Shown here in pieces: positions 17,212 to 25,311 of a DNA stretch of 64,000 bases (position 1 is its first letter; every line of letters begins with the position of its first letter). Origin of the DNA: Hasllibacter halocynthiae (GTDB taxonomy: Bacteria; Pseudomonadota; Alphaproteobacteria; Rhodobacterales; Rhodobacteraceae). Location: assembly GCF_003003095.1 (NCBI RefSeq), contig NZ_PVTT01000001.1, forward strand, positions 124,001 through 188,000. The letters are read 5' to 3'. The position numbers and the translations under genes are program-made. The notes under the pieces are model-generated. The model was given only the letters and a program-made list of their open reading frames with translations. It searched no databases and had not been told where the DNA came from.

Positions 17212-18033
17212 ATGTGGCGGATCCTTCCCCTCGCGATCGCGCTGGCGGCCTGCCAGCCGCAGATCCCCGACAACGGCCCCCAGGGCCGCGTCGCCCGTGG
17301 CGAAGGGGTGGGCTTCGGCAATTACCGCGACTACCAGGCGGCGCAGGCGCAGGCCCGTGCCCAGCGGAACGCGGCCCTTCTCGGGGCGTCGGCGGATGCC
17401 GCGCCCCCCCCGGGCGGCGAGCCGGCTCCGGGCACGCCCGGCGCGGCCGGCCTGAACCCCACGATCGCCGCCGCCGTCGAGGCCGTGCAGCCAGGCGCCC
17501 CGGCCCGTCCGGCCGCGGCCGCCGTTCCCTCGGCGCCCCCTGCCACCCCCCCTGCCGTCCCGGCGCAGCCCTTCACGACGCCCGGTCCCGTCGCCGTCGG
17601 TCCCGCCACCCCCGGAACTCCGGTGATCGTGCCCGGTCCGCGCGGCATCTCCGACGAGCAGAGCTTCGACGCCGTCGCCGAGCGCGAGAGCATCCAGTCC
17701 GACGCGGAGCGCATGGCGCAGAACCGCGCCGCCTTCGAGGTCGTGCAGCCCACGGCCCTTCCCGCCCGGCCCGAGAGCACCGGGCCCAACCTCGCGCAGT
17801 TCGCACTCTCGACCACCAACGCCGTCGGGCAGCCGATCTACCGGCGCGGCGGCGTCTTCTCCGCCTCCCGGCAGGAGCGGAACTGCGCGCGCTATTCCTC
17901 CGCCGACCGGGCGCAGGCGGCATTCCTCGCCGCCGGCGGGCCAGACCGCGACCGCGAGGGCCTCGACCCGGACGGGGACGGGTTCGCCTGCGGCTGGTCG
18001 CCCGCGCCCTACCGGGCCGCGGTGGGCCGCTGA
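17212..18033 (+). CDS. Lipoprotein with low-complexity linker and C-terminal excalibur-like calcium motif
   Basis: 273 residues. The signal peptide ends in lipobox LAAC (Cys14), so lipidation is expected. A central region of about 120 residues is rich in Pro, Ala and Gly and probably disordered. The C-terminal 50 residues (NCARYSSADRAQAAFLAAGG followed by DPDGDGFACGW) contain two cysteines and a DxDxDG loop, as in the excalibur calcium-binding domain. It lies 10 bases after gatA and its stop overlaps the amidase start region, linking it to cell-wall metabolism by context only. The family is common but uncharacterised in this group. Confidence 0.8.
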   Translation: MWRILPLAIALAACQPQIPDNGPQGRVARGEGVGFGNYRDYQAAQAQARAQRNAALLGASADAAPPPGGEPAPGTPGAAGLNPTIAAAVEAVQPGAPARPAAAAVPSAPPATPPAVPAQPFTTPGPVAVGPATPGTPVIVPGPRGISDEQSFDAVAERESIQSDAERMAQNRAAFEVVQPTALPARPESTGPNLAQFALSTTNAVGQPIYRRGGVFSASRQERNCARYSSADRAQAAFLAAGGPDRDREGLDPDGDGFACGWSPAPYRAAVGR

Positions 18034-18737
18034 CCGTCCGCGAGCATCCGTCGCCCAGTCACGGCCCCCGTCATCCGGGGTCGCGCATCGACATGGCGAT
18101 CGTGCACTACACCGCGATGGCCTCGGCCGAGGACGCCGCGAGGCGCCTGTCGGACCCGGAGGCGCAGGTCTCCTGCCACTGGCTGATCGGGGCGGATGGC
18201 GGGATCTGGCGTCTCGTGGACGAGGGGCGGCGCGCCTGGCATGCCGGCCTGGGGCGCTGGGGCGGGGTGGCGGACGTCAACTCGAACTCCGTGGGGATCG
18301 AGCTCGACCATCCGGGCACGGGCCCTTTCCCCGACGCCCAGATCACCGCGCTCGAGCGCCTGCTGGCCGGGATCGTGCGCCGGCACCCCCTGATCGCCCC
18401 CGAGCGGGTGCTGGGTCATTCCGACGTCGCCATCGGGCGCAAGATCGATCCGGGCCCCTGTTTTCCCTGGCGGCGGCTGGCGCTGGCGGGGCTCTCGGTG
18501 TGGCCCGAGGGTGCGGGCCTGTCGGATCCTGCGGGCTTCCACGCCGACCTCGACTGGATCGGGTACGACTGGCATTCGGCGCCGGAGGCGCGGCTCGCCG
18601 CCTTCCGGATGCGGTTCCGCCCGGGCCATGACGGGCCGCTCGACGCGGTCGACGCGGGCATCGCGCGCGCCGTCGCCGAGCGATGGCCCAACCGCTCGCG
18701 CGTGACGCGGGTGGACGCCGCGGCCGCGGGCGCCTAG
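18030..18737 (+). CDS. N-acetylmuramoyl-L-alanine amidase (Amidase_2, AmiD/AmpD-like)
   Basis: About 235 residues with the amidase_2 fold: MAIVHYTAM (zinc His), WHAG near residue 72, NSVGIELDHPG, GHSDVAIGRKIDPGPCFPW (second zinc His, catalytic Lys and last zinc-ligand position). It cleaves the N-acetylmuramoyl-L-Ala bond of muropeptides. No signal peptide is seen, so cytoplasmic muropeptide recycling is likely. A C-terminal peptidoglycan-binding-like helical segment (FRMRFRP, ARAVAERW) follows. Start problem: the conserved EHPSPSHGPR segment lies upstream of the first ATG (18093). The only start that includes it is a CTG at 18030 overlapping the lipoprotein stop (CTGA). Confidence 0.88.
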   Translation: MTVREHPSPSHGPRHPGSRIDMAIVHYTAMASAEDAARRLSDPEAQVSCHWLIGADGGIWRLVDEGRRAWHAGLGRWGGVADVNSNSVGIELDHPGTGPFPDAQITALERLLAGIVRRHPLIAPERVLGHSDVAIGRKIDPGPCFPWRRLALAGLSVWPEGAGLSDPAGFHADLDWIGYDWHSAPEARLAAFRMRFRPGHDGPLDAVDAGIARAVAERWPNRSRVTRVDAAAAGA

Positions 18738-18744
18738 GCCGGGG

Positions 18745-19129
18745 CCGCGCGGGGGGCCGGATGGCCGCGGGGCGCCGGCCGCGAGGCGGGCTTCCCGAGG
18801 AAAGTCCGGACTCCACGAAGAGACGGCGGCGGGTAACGCCCGCCCGGCGAGAGCCGAGGGAAAGCGCCACAGAGAGCAGACCGCCCGCACCTCGTGCGGG
18901 CAAGGGTGAAACGGTGGGGTAAGGGCCCACCGCGGCCTCGGCGACGGGGACGGCAAGGCAAGCCCCGCCGGGAGCAACGCCGAATAGGGACCCCTCACGG
19001 GCGCTTCGGCCCGGGGTCCGGGTAGGCGGCTCGAGCGCCCCGGCGACGGGTGCGCCAGAGGAATGGTCATCGCCCCGTCGCCGGAAGGTGGCGGGGAACA
19101 GAATCCGGCTTACAAGCCCCCCGCGCACC
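18745..19129 (+). ncRNA. rnpB: RNase P RNA, bacterial type A
   Basis: Conserved blocks of the ribozyme are present in order: GAGGAAAGTCCGGACTCC near 18796, a CAGAGAGCAGACCGCC-type block near 18870, AAGGGTGAAACGGTGG near 18902, AGAGGAATGGTCATCGCC near 19056 and ACAGAATCCGGCTTAC near 19098. Helix P1 can be drawn between 18747-18756 and 19117-19126 (10 perfect pairs), which sets the ends. The RNA cleaves 5' leaders from pre-tRNAs with RnpA. Exact termini are approximate. An ORF that appears to start at 19063 lies inside this RNA and is not used. Confidence 0.97.
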
Positions 19130-19167
19130 TTAACCCTTCTTCAATGCCTGGGATGTATCGCGGCGTC

Positions 19168-19536
19168 ATGACGCATGGCATCACACGCATCGAACCCCCG
19201 CCCGAGGCCGCGGTGACGGCGATCCAGCAGGCGCCCGGCCTCGCCGCCCTGATGACGCCCCAGGGCCAGGTGGTCTTCCTCAACTCCCGGGCTCGCCGCG
19301 AACTGGCGGGGGGCGGGATCCGCGCCGACTGGTGGGATCTCTGGCTCACGCGCGAGCGGCCGCGCCTCGCCTCCGCGGTGCGCGACGCCGCCGCGGGAAG
19401 GACCGTCCGGCTGCCCGCCAGGCGCGCCGCCGGCCCCGAAGGCGACTGGGACGTCTCGGTCAGGCCGGCCCATGCGGACGCGGAAGGCCGGGTGCGATTC
19501 ATCTCGGCCAACGCCCGCCCGCCGATGGGCGCCTGA
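19168..19536 (+). CDS. PAS-like single-domain protein, uncharacterised
   Basis: About 122 residues. The core APGLAALMTPQGQVVFLNSRAR resembles the start of a PAS domain. WWDLWLTRERPRLASAVRDA and a WDVSVRPAHADAEGRVRFIS ending fit the second half of the fold (beta strands with a charged loop). No output domain is attached, so it could be a lone sensor or binding module. Start codon is ambiguous (ATG at 19144, 19153 or 19168); the last avoids overlap with the 3' part of rnpB. It sits alone between rnpB and rpmG. PAS assignment is by pattern only. Confidence 0.55.
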   Translation: MTHGITRIEPPPEAAVTAIQQAPGLAALMTPQGQVVFLNSRARRELAGGGIRADWWDLWLTRERPRLASAVRDAAAGRTVRLPARRAAGPEGDWDVSVRPAHADAEGRVRFISANARPPMGA

Positions 19537-19565
19537 CCCGGAACGCCCCTAACGGCGGCGGCGCG

Positions 19566-19593
19566 TTGACAGACGCGGGCGCGGCTGTAGAAG
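19566..19593 (+). promoter_or_regulatory. Sigma-70 type promoter for rpmG
   Basis: A perfect -35 TTGACA (19566-19571) is followed after 16 bases by TAGAAG (19588-19593). The spacing and the strong ribosomal-protein gene 79 bases downstream support a housekeeping promoter. Confidence 0.6.
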
Positions 19594-19671
19594 GCGCGGA
19601 CTTCCGATTTCACGGGCGCGCCCGCGCGCCTCGGCCCGCCGGCATGGCGGGCCCCCGACAGGAGCCGCGCC

Positions 19672-19839
19672 ATGGCGAAGCCGACGACCATCAAGATCCG
19701 CCTCAACTCGACCGCCGGGACGGGTCACTTCTACGTCACGAAGAAGAACGCCCGCACGATGACCGACAAGTTCTCGATCAAGAAGTACGACCCGGTCGCG
19801 CGCAAGCACGTCGAGTACAAGGAAGGCAAGATCAAGTAG
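19672..19839 (+). CDS. rpmG: 50S ribosomal protein L33
   Basis: 55 residues beginning [20 protein letters not shown] and ending [14 protein letters not shown]. This is the alphaproteobacterial form of bL33, without the zinc-binding CxxC motifs. The [19 protein letters not shown] core is diagnostic. AGGAG stands 8 bases before the ATG. A sigma-70-like promoter lies upstream and a long hairpin lies 19 bases after the stop, making it a monocistronic unit. Confidence 0.96.
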   Translation: MAKPTTIKIRLNSTAGTGHFYVTKKNARTMTDKFSIKKYDPVARKHVEYKEGKIK

Positions 19840-19857
19840 ATCGCCCCGAGGGCCGGT

Positions 19858-19893
19858 CCCGCGCGCCGCCGCGTCCCCGCAAGGGCGCGCGGG
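19858..19893 (+). terminator. Candidate rpmG terminator hairpin
   Basis: Arms 19858-19867 and 19884-19893 form a 10-bp GC stem with a 16-base loop, 19 bases after the rpmG stop. There is no T-tract. Confidence 0.4.
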
Positions 19894-20413
19894 CATCGCG
19901 TCCGGGCCGTCGATCCCCCGGCCGGAGGGCCGGTTCCGTCGCGGCCCCTCCAATCGCGACGGTCGCGCGATCGCAAACCGGTTCCTTGAACCAAGCCTGT
20001 CTTCGCTGCCGGTGCCAGCTAAGGCTGGCCGTCATCGGGCTCGCGCCAAGCCCGTGCCTCGTCCAATCGGCCACCGCTCGCCCCTGCCGTCCTGAAGGAA
20101 TCGCCACCGAAGCGGAGGCCGCAACTGCGGTCATGGCGAGTCGCTCCACGCCTTCGTGCTTGTCGCTGCCGTCCTCGTGATCCGGGTCACGGCGACGCGG
20201 CCCGCCCGCCGGGCCGCGCGTGCAGGAAGCTGTGAGCGCGCCGCTGGCGTCTTCTTCGGACGCGGGACTGCCTGTCATCGCCTTTGCCTGCACGCGCCCG
20301 TCCCGATCTTCGCGCATGAAGGGCGACGTCGCCGCCCGCAGATGATCGCCCCATCGCACGGGCCAGGAGACGCCGGCGCGGAGCGGGCCGGAGCGAAAGT
20401 CGTCCAGCGAACG
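19894..20413. other. Gene-free stretch of about 520 bases
   Basis: No ORF here has a recognisable family, convincing ribosome binding site or codon pattern, and no tRNA or known RNA motif was recognised. A small inverted repeat (GGTTC-CTT-GAACC) lies near 19980. The base composition looks less GC-rich and less codon-structured than neighbouring genes, which is compatible with a decayed gene or a small RNA locus. Confidence 0.5.
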
Positions 20414-20439
20414 AAAAGGGCCGCCCCGAGGGGCGGCCC
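20414..20439 (-). terminator. Rho-independent terminator of the Bax-inhibitor gene
   Basis: On the minus strand a 10-bp GC stem (arms 20430-20439 and 20418-20427, two-base loop) is followed by TTTT. It lies 22 bases past the stop at 20462. This is the most canonical intrinsic terminator in the window. Confidence 0.85.
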
Positions 20440-20461
20440 CGTCCGCGTCATGCGCCTGCCG

Positions 20462-21250
20462 TCACTCGCGGTTGCCGAGGAACTGCAGGAGGAACATGAA
20501 GAGGTTGATGAAGTCGAGGTAGAGGCTCAGCGCGCCCATGATGGCCGCCTTGCCCAGCCATTCCGCATCGCCCGTCGCGGCATGCTGCACGTATTCGGTC
20601 TTGATGCGCTGCGTGTCGTAGGCGGTCAGGCCCGCGAAGATCAGCACGCCGATCGCCGATACCGCGAAGGTCAGCGCCGAGGAGGCGATGAAGATGTTCA
20701 GGATCGAGGCAGCGATCAGGCCGATCACGCCCATGATCAGGAACGTGCCCCAGCCGGACAGGTCCTTCTTCGTCGTGTAGCCGTAGAGCGACAGGCCCGC
20801 GAAGGCGATCGCGGTGACGAGGAAGGTCTGCGCGATCGATACGCCCGTGAAGACGAGGAAGATCGACGAGATCGACGCGCCCATCACCGCGGCGAAGGCG
20901 TAGAACACCAGCTGCGCCGTGGCAGCGGACATGCGATTGATGCCGGCCGCGAAGCCGAAGACGAAGATCAGCGGGGCGAACATCAGCACCCAGCGCAGCG
21001 GAGAGGCATAGAGCGCCTCGCCCAGGCCGGTCAGGTACACCCCCTCGCGAAGGGCGAAGGTAGCCTGCCCGGGATCGGTCGTCGTCGCGAGGCCCGAGAG
21101 CGCGAAGGCGACGGCGAAGGTCATCAGCATGCCCACGGACATGGTGCCGTAGACCTTGTTCATGTGGGCGCGCAGGCCCTCGTCGATCTGCGCGGCGCGG
21201 GCGCCGGAAACCGCGGTATCGTAGCCGCGGGTCGTCTGGAAGTCTGCCAT
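20462..21250 (-). CDS. Bax inhibitor-1 / YccA family membrane protein
   Basis: 262 residues with seven hydrophobic helices. After a soluble N-terminus (MADFQTTRGYDTAVSGARAAQID), the first helix begins at LRAHMNKVYGTMSVGMLMTF. Further family features are APLIFVFGFAAGINRMS, and ALTAYDTQRIK-like GLTAYDTQRIKTEY near residue 215, whose Asp belongs to the conserved diaspartyl pH sensor of BI-1 proteins. Family members act as pH-sensitive Ca2+ leak channels or quality-control partners of FtsH. GGGGAGG lies 6 bases before the ATG at 21250, which favours this start over an in-frame one at 21271. An intrinsic terminator follows. Confidence 0.93.
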   Translation of the reverse strand: MADFQTTRGYDTAVSGARAAQIDEGLRAHMNKVYGTMSVGMLMTFAVAFALSGLATTTDPGQATFALREGVYLTGLGEALYASPLRWVLMFAPLIFVFGFAAGINRMSAATAQLVFYAFAAVMGASISSIFLVFTGVSIAQTFLVTAIAFAGLSLYGYTTKKDLSGWGTFLIMGVIGLIAASILNIFIASSALTFAVSAIGVLIFAGLTAYDTQRIKTEYVQHAATGDAEWLGKAAIMGALSLYLDFINLFMFLLQFLGNRE

Positions 21251-21714
21251 CTGAGGCCTCCCCTTGTTCAACGATCCGCCCGGCCGCGTCGCCGCATCCG
21301 GGAACTGCTTCGAATATCATCATCCTGAGGGGGTGTTTCAAGACGCCTATCGCCGCACTCGGCGCTGCCGGAACCAGCTCGCGGAGGGGCTCCGCGTAAC
21401 TCGCGCGGGCCCCGCCGTGCGGTTGAGTGGCCAGGGCCCCGGTGGTGGGCCCATGGCATGCTGCTCCAGTTCAATCGCCCGGCAAGCCACTGAAATGATG
21501 GGACGGACGGCTCGTCACCATGGTCCTTCCATTGGGAAGTCGATGCATCCATGCCACCTGGGATTGCATAGGCGCAAAACCGCAAACTGTTTCCCAGTTC
21601 GGAACATCGCCGCCCGATGCCGCTTGATGCCCCAAGGGACGGCGCGCCGAGACGTCGCGCACCGGATCACGGCCCAACCCGCCGCGCGCCGGGAGATCGA
21701 AGGAAGCCGAGACC
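21251..21714. other. 464-base divergent intergenic region upstream of the XRE regulator
   Basis: No gene is supported. It should hold promoters for the Bax-inhibitor gene (leftward) and the XRE regulator (rightward). A short inverted repeat AACTG-TTTCC-CAGTT at 21585-21599 and two adjacent CGCAAA copies just before it are candidate binding sites for the regulator. The stretch is visibly more AT-rich than surrounding genes. Confidence 0.4.
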
Positions 21715-22083
21715 ATGAACGCCGCAAAACATCCCGTCGACATCCACGTGGGCAAGCGCGTCCGGCAGCGCCGGTGGATGCTGGGCGTCACCCAGCAGCA
21801 GCTGGCCGAGCGGGTGGGCATCAAGTTCCAGCAGATCCAGAAGTACGAGACCGGGATGAACCGCATAAGCGCCTCGCGCCTCTGGGACATCGCAGGCGTG
21901 CTGGACGTGCCGGTGTCCTTCTTCTTCGAGGGGCTCGACGGGCCGGAGGCTGCCGCCCCGGACGTCGAGGGCGATATCCTCGCCGACAGGGAGGCGCTGC
22001 AGCTCGTCCGTTCCTACTACGCGATACCAGAGAACCAGCGCCGCCAGCTCTTCGAGCTGGCAAGGGTTCTTTCCGCAGCCTGA
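21715..22083 (+). CDS. XRE (Cro/CI-type) helix-turn-helix transcriptional regulator
   Basis: 122 residues. The HTH_3 domain covers about residues 12-70: IHVGKRVRQRRWMLGVTQQQ, then LAERVGIKFQQIQKYETGMN and RISASRLWDIAGVLDVPVSFFF. The C-terminal 45 residues (LQLVRSYYAIPENQRRQLFELARVL) are a short helical oligomerisation tail common in alphaproteobacterial members. It lacks a sensor domain. Targets are unknown; a 464-base upstream region with an inverted repeat may be its own operator. The HisN-like phosphatase gene begins 8 bases after its stop, suggesting co-expression. Confidence 0.9.
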   Translation: MNAAKHPVDIHVGKRVRQRRWMLGVTQQQLAERVGIKFQQIQKYETGMNRISASRLWDIAGVLDVPVSFFFEGLDGPEAAAPDVEGDILADREALQLVRSYYAIPENQRRQLFELARVLSAA

Positions 22084-22090
22084 GCATGCC

Positions 22091-22930
22091 ATGGACGGCG
22101 GCATGAACGCTGCGGATCCCGCCCTGCGCGACGCCTTGCGCATCGCGGCCCATGCCGCCGCCGACGCCGCCGCGCCCGAGACGCTCGCCAGGTTCAGGTG
22201 CGGCGTGGCCGTCGACGACAAGGGGGGCACGGACGCCCGGCCAGGCTTCGATCCCGTGACGGAGGGCGACCGCGCCGCGGAGGCGGCGATGCGATCCGCG
22301 CTGGCGGGGCTGCGGCCGCAGGACGCCATCCTCGGCGAGGAGGAGGGACGCTCGCCCGGCACGAGCGGCCTCGAATGGGTGCTCGATCCGATCGACGGAA
22401 CCCGCGGCTTCATCGCCGGGACGCCGGTATGGGGCACCCTCGTCGCGGTCTGCCCGGAGGGGGGGCGGCCGTGCTACGGCATCGTGGACCAGCCCTGGAC
22501 CGGCGAGCGCTTCGCCGGCGGATGGGGCGAGGCCGCCCTACGCCGCCAGGGCGTCGAGAGGTCGCTGCGAACCCGGAAGGTCCGCGCCCTCTCGGAGGCG
22601 ACGGTGCTGACGACCTTTCCCGAGGTCGGCACCAAGGCGGAGGGCGCCGCCTTCGCACGGGTGGCCGAGAGGTGTCGGCTGACGCGGTACGGCCTCGACT
22701 GCTACGCCTACGCGCTCGTCGCCTGCGGCACGGCGGACCTGGTGATCGAGGCGGGGCTGGCGCGCTACGACATCGCCGCGCCCATGGCGCTGGTCGAGGC
22801 GGCCGGCGGGATCGTCACCGCTTGGGACGGCGGGCCCGCCCAGCATGGCGGGCGCGTGGTGGCCGCCGGCTGCCGGGCGGTCCACGACGCCGTCCTGGAG
22901 CTTCTGGCGGGGGCCGGCGGCCCCGGCTGA
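22091..22930 (+). CDS. hisN: Inositol-monophosphatase family protein, probable histidinol-phosphatase
   Basis: About 279 residues (ATG 22091; ATG 22103 is an alternative). Metal-binding motifs of the IMPase superfamily are clear: FDPVTEGDRAAE near residue 54, GEEEG near 79, WVLDPIDGTRGFIAG near 96-110, and GLARYDIAAPMALVEAAGGI near 220. The TRGFIAG continuation and overall pattern are those of HisN-type histidinol-phosphate phosphatases of Actinobacteria and Alphaproteobacteria, the penultimate step of histidine synthesis. Substrate cannot be proven from sequence, since inositol or 3'-phosphoadenosine phosphatases share the fold. It follows the XRE regulator by 8 bases. Confidence 0.82.
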   Translation: MDGGMNAADPALRDALRIAAHAAADAAAPETLARFRCGVAVDDKGGTDARPGFDPVTEGDRAAEAAMRSALAGLRPQDAILGEEEGRSPGTSGLEWVLDPIDGTRGFIAGTPVWGTLVAVCPEGGRPCYGIVDQPWTGERFAGGWGEAALRRQGVERSLRTRKVRALSEATVLTTFPEVGTKAEGAAFARVAERCRLTRYGLDCYAYALVACGTADLVIEAGLARYDIAAPMALVEAAGGIVTAWDGGPAQHGGRVVAAGCRAVHDAVLELLAGAGGPG

Positions 22931-23307
22931 CCGACCCGTGCCGCGACCGCTGCCGGGCGGTCGGGACGAACCCTTCCCATCGATAGCGGATTCGCATGCG
23001 GGATCGATGCTCCGTCCCGGCCACGGTGCGGCCGCGATCTTGCCCTGCTTCGGCGGAATGGTGCGGATCATCGGCGACGCGTCGACCTGCAGCCGGGCGA
23101 ACATCGGCCGGATCGGGACGGGCTGTCCGCCCCGACCTCGCGCGTCGGGGGCGGGGTGCTATCGACTGGCCCGGGATGCGGAGCCGGCCGTACCGGCGGG
23201 CCCTCCGCACGGCGCGCGCCCCTTCGAAGCGGCGGCGGGCCTGTCGCCTTCAACGCGGCGCGCGGCGAACGGGGCCGCGGGCCCCCAGCGAACCGATGGA
23301 GCAGTCC
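22931..23307. other. 377-base region without a supported gene
   Basis: Open frames exist on both strands but none has a ribosome binding site, family motif or sensible codon structure. It presumably contains the promoter of the CAP-domain lipoprotein gene. No RNA or repeat was recognised. Confidence 0.4.
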
Positions 23308-23778
23308 ATGCGATCAACCCTCATAGCGATCCTCGCCGCGCTCGCCCTCTCCGGCTGCGGCACGACCCCGGCCTCCGGTCCCGTCGAGGCCCGCGTCTCG
23401 GCCTCGGGCGCGACCGAGGCGCAGGCGCTCGCGGTGACGAACGCGAACCGCCGCGCGGCGGGCCTGCCGGCGATGCGGGTCGACCCGGCCCTGGGCCGCG
23501 CGGCGCAGCGACACGCACGGGACATGGTCGCGCGCGTCGGGCTCAGCCACCGGGGATCGGACGGCTCGGGCGTGATGCAGCGCATCCAGGCGGAGGGGTA
23601 CGGCGCGTGCTACGCGGCGGAGAACATCGCGATCGGCCCCTGGAACGGGCAGGAGGTCGCGGAGGCCTGGCTGCGATCGGCCGGCCATCGCACCAACGCC
23701 ATGGCTCGCCTCAGCCGCGACGTCGGGATCGCCCAGTTGGGCCGGGCCTGGGTGATGGTCTTCGCCTCGCGCTGCTGA
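23308..23778 (+). CDS. CAP-domain (SCP/PR1) lipoprotein
   Basis: 156 residues. Start ATG 23308 is set by GGAG seven bases upstream and by the signal peptide MRSTLIAILAALALSGC with lipobox LSGC. The CAP fold follows: ALAVTNANRRAAGLPAMRVD, HARDMVARVGLSHRG, CYAAENIAIG and VAEAWLRSAGHRTNAM. The two His and two Glu residues of the CAP cavity are all present. Bacterial CAP lipoproteins are surface or periplasmic proteins of unknown biochemical function. It ends 10 bases before the parS site. Confidence 0.9.
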   Translation: MRSTLIAILAALALSGCGTTPASGPVEARVSASGATEAQALAVTNANRRAAGLPAMRVDPALGRAAQRHARDMVARVGLSHRGSDGSGVMQRIQAEGYGACYAAENIAIGPWNGQEVAEAWLRSAGHRTNAMARLSRDVGIAQLGRAWVMVFASRC

Positions 23779-23787
23779 CCAAGAAAT

Positions 23788-23803
23788 TGTTCCACGTGAA
23801 ACA
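23788..23803. promoter_or_regulatory. parS: parS centromere site (ParB binding site)
   Basis: The 16-base sequence TGTTCCACGTGAAACA matches the highly conserved bacterial parS motif (TGTTNCACGTGAAACA). It is a near-perfect palindrome, mismatched only at the fourth pair, in the non-coding gap between two convergent genes (CAP lipoprotein and guanine deaminase). ParB nucleates on such sites and spreads to drive origin segregation, and sites cluster near oriC. A TTAA-N7-TTAG sequence, one mismatch from a CtrA-type box, begins 2 bases further on (23806). Confidence 0.9.
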
Positions 23804-23890
23804 CTTAAGGAATTCTTAGCGAAGGCCGGCGCCTCGTCGGGGAACCGGTCCGCCCCCGTTCGGCGTTAAGGGGGCAGGGCCGGACGAGGG

Positions 23891-25210
23891 TTAGATGCCC
23901 GCCGTCCGGTCCGCCCCTCGCCCTTCGAGCCTTCGCCCTTCGAGATAGACCGCCCGCACGGCCCTGTCGTCGCCCATCATGATCGTGGGGAACGCAGCCT
24001 CCCATGCCGTTTCGGCCCGTGCGGCGCGCTGCGCGATCGCGGGGGTCGAGGCGAGGTCGAGCACGAGGAGATCCGCTTCCATTCCTGGGGCGATCCGCCC
24101 GATCCGGTCCCCGAGGCGCAGCGCCCGGGCCGAGCCGGTCGTGGCCAGCCAGAGAAGCTGCGCCGGATGCAGGGCGGCCCCGGTGAGCTGGCCGACCTCG
24201 TAGGCCGCGGCCATCGTGCGGAGCATGGAGAAGGACGATCCCCCGCCGGTGTCCGTCGCCAGCCCCACCGCGATCCCGTCGGCCTTTCGACGTGCGGTGT
24301 CGAAGAGGCCGGAGCCGATGAAGGCGTTGGAGGTAGGGCAGTGGACGAGGGCGGACCCGCTCTCGCGGAGGCGGGTCACCTCCCGCGCCTCGAGATGGAT
24401 GGCGTGGCCGAACACCGCGCCCTCGCCGATCAGGCCGTGCCGCTCGTAGGTGGCGAGGTAGTCGCACGCCTCGGGCGCCAACTCGCGAACCCAGGCGATC
24501 TCCTCGATCTGCTCGGAGAGGTGGGTCTGCATGAGGCAGGTGGGGTTCGCGGCCCAGAGCGCGCCCAGCGCCTCGAGCTGCTCGTCGGAGGAGGTGGGGG
24601 TGAAGCGGGGGGTGATGGCGTAGACCGCGCGGCCCCGCCCGTGCCAGCGCGCGAGAAGGTCCGCGCTCTCGTCGTGGGCCCGCCTCGGGGTGTCCAGCAG
24701 CTCGCCGGGCGCGTTGCGGTCCATGCAGGTCTTGCCGGCGACGACGCGCATCCCGCGCTCGGCGGCGGCGGCGAAGTAGGCATCGACGCTGCCGGGATGC
24801 GTGGTGCAGTAGCTCGCCGTGGTGGTCGTGCCGTTGGCCAGCGCCAGGTCGAGGTGCCGGGCCGCGACGTCGGCGGCGTAGAGCGGATCGCCGAAGCGGC
24901 CCTCCTCCGGGAAGGTGTAGCGGTTCAGCCAGTCGATCAGCCGCTCGCCCCAGGAGGCGATGATCGCGGTCTGCGGGTAGTGCACGTGCGCGTCGATGAG
25001 GCCCGGCAGGACGAGGGCGTCCCCGTGGTCGTGCACCGCCGCGTCCGGGTGGGCGGCGCGCAGGTCGGCGAGCGTTCCGGTCGCGCGGACGGTGCCGCCG
25101 GCCACTGCCACGGCGCCCGAGGCGACGGTCAGCGCCTCCTCCGGGGGGGTGCTGAACGGGTCGGCATGAGTTTGCAGGACCTGTCCTGCGATCAGCGTGG
25201 TCTCGGTCAT
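23891..25210 (-). CDS. guaD: Guanine deaminase
   Basis: 439 residues of the amidohydrolase superfamily. Metal ligands are in LPGLIDAHVHYPQ (HxH near residue 70), LMQTHLSEQ near 225, GHAIHL near 265 and LATDTGGGSSFSM near 315. YTFPEEGRFGD and the CMDRNAPGEL segment are specific to guanine deaminases, which hydrolyse guanine to xanthine plus ammonia in purine salvage. ATG 25210 (MTETTLIAGQVLQT) is chosen; an upstream extension to 25288 is low in plausibility. It is divergent from mgtE and convergent with the CAP gene, separated from the latter by parS. Confidence 0.93.
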   Translation of the reverse strand: MTETTLIAGQVLQTHADPFSTPPEEALTVASGAVAVAGGTVRATGTLADLRAAHPDAAVHDHGDALVLPGLIDAHVHYPQTAIIASWGERLIDWLNRYTFPEEGRFGDPLYAADVAARHLDLALANGTTTTASYCTTHPGSVDAYFAAAAERGMRVVAGKTCMDRNAPGELLDTPRRAHDESADLLARWHGRGRAVYAITPRFTPTSSDEQLEALGALWAANPTCLMQTHLSEQIEEIAWVRELAPEACDYLATYERHGLIGEGAVFGHAIHLEAREVTRLRESGSALVHCPTSNAFIGSGLFDTARRKADGIAVGLATDTGGGSSFSMLRTMAAAYEVGQLTGAALHPAQLLWLATTGSARALRLGDRIGRIAPGMEADLLVLDLASTPAIAQRAARAETAWEAAFPTIMMGDDRAVRAVYLEGRRLEGRGADRTAGI

Positions 25211-25311
25211 GGGGCGCGGGATGCCGGGGCCCGTGCGCGGGCGCAAGCGGCTGTTGCGACGGGCCCGCGCCGGCCGTAAGCCGCGCACGGCAGGGTGGCG
25301 GGGGACGCGGC

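Noticed and set aside
19063-19167. In-frame ATG at 19063 as start of the PAS-like gene
   Set aside because: It lies inside the 3' portion of the RNase P RNA; later ATGs at 19144-19168 are more sensible.
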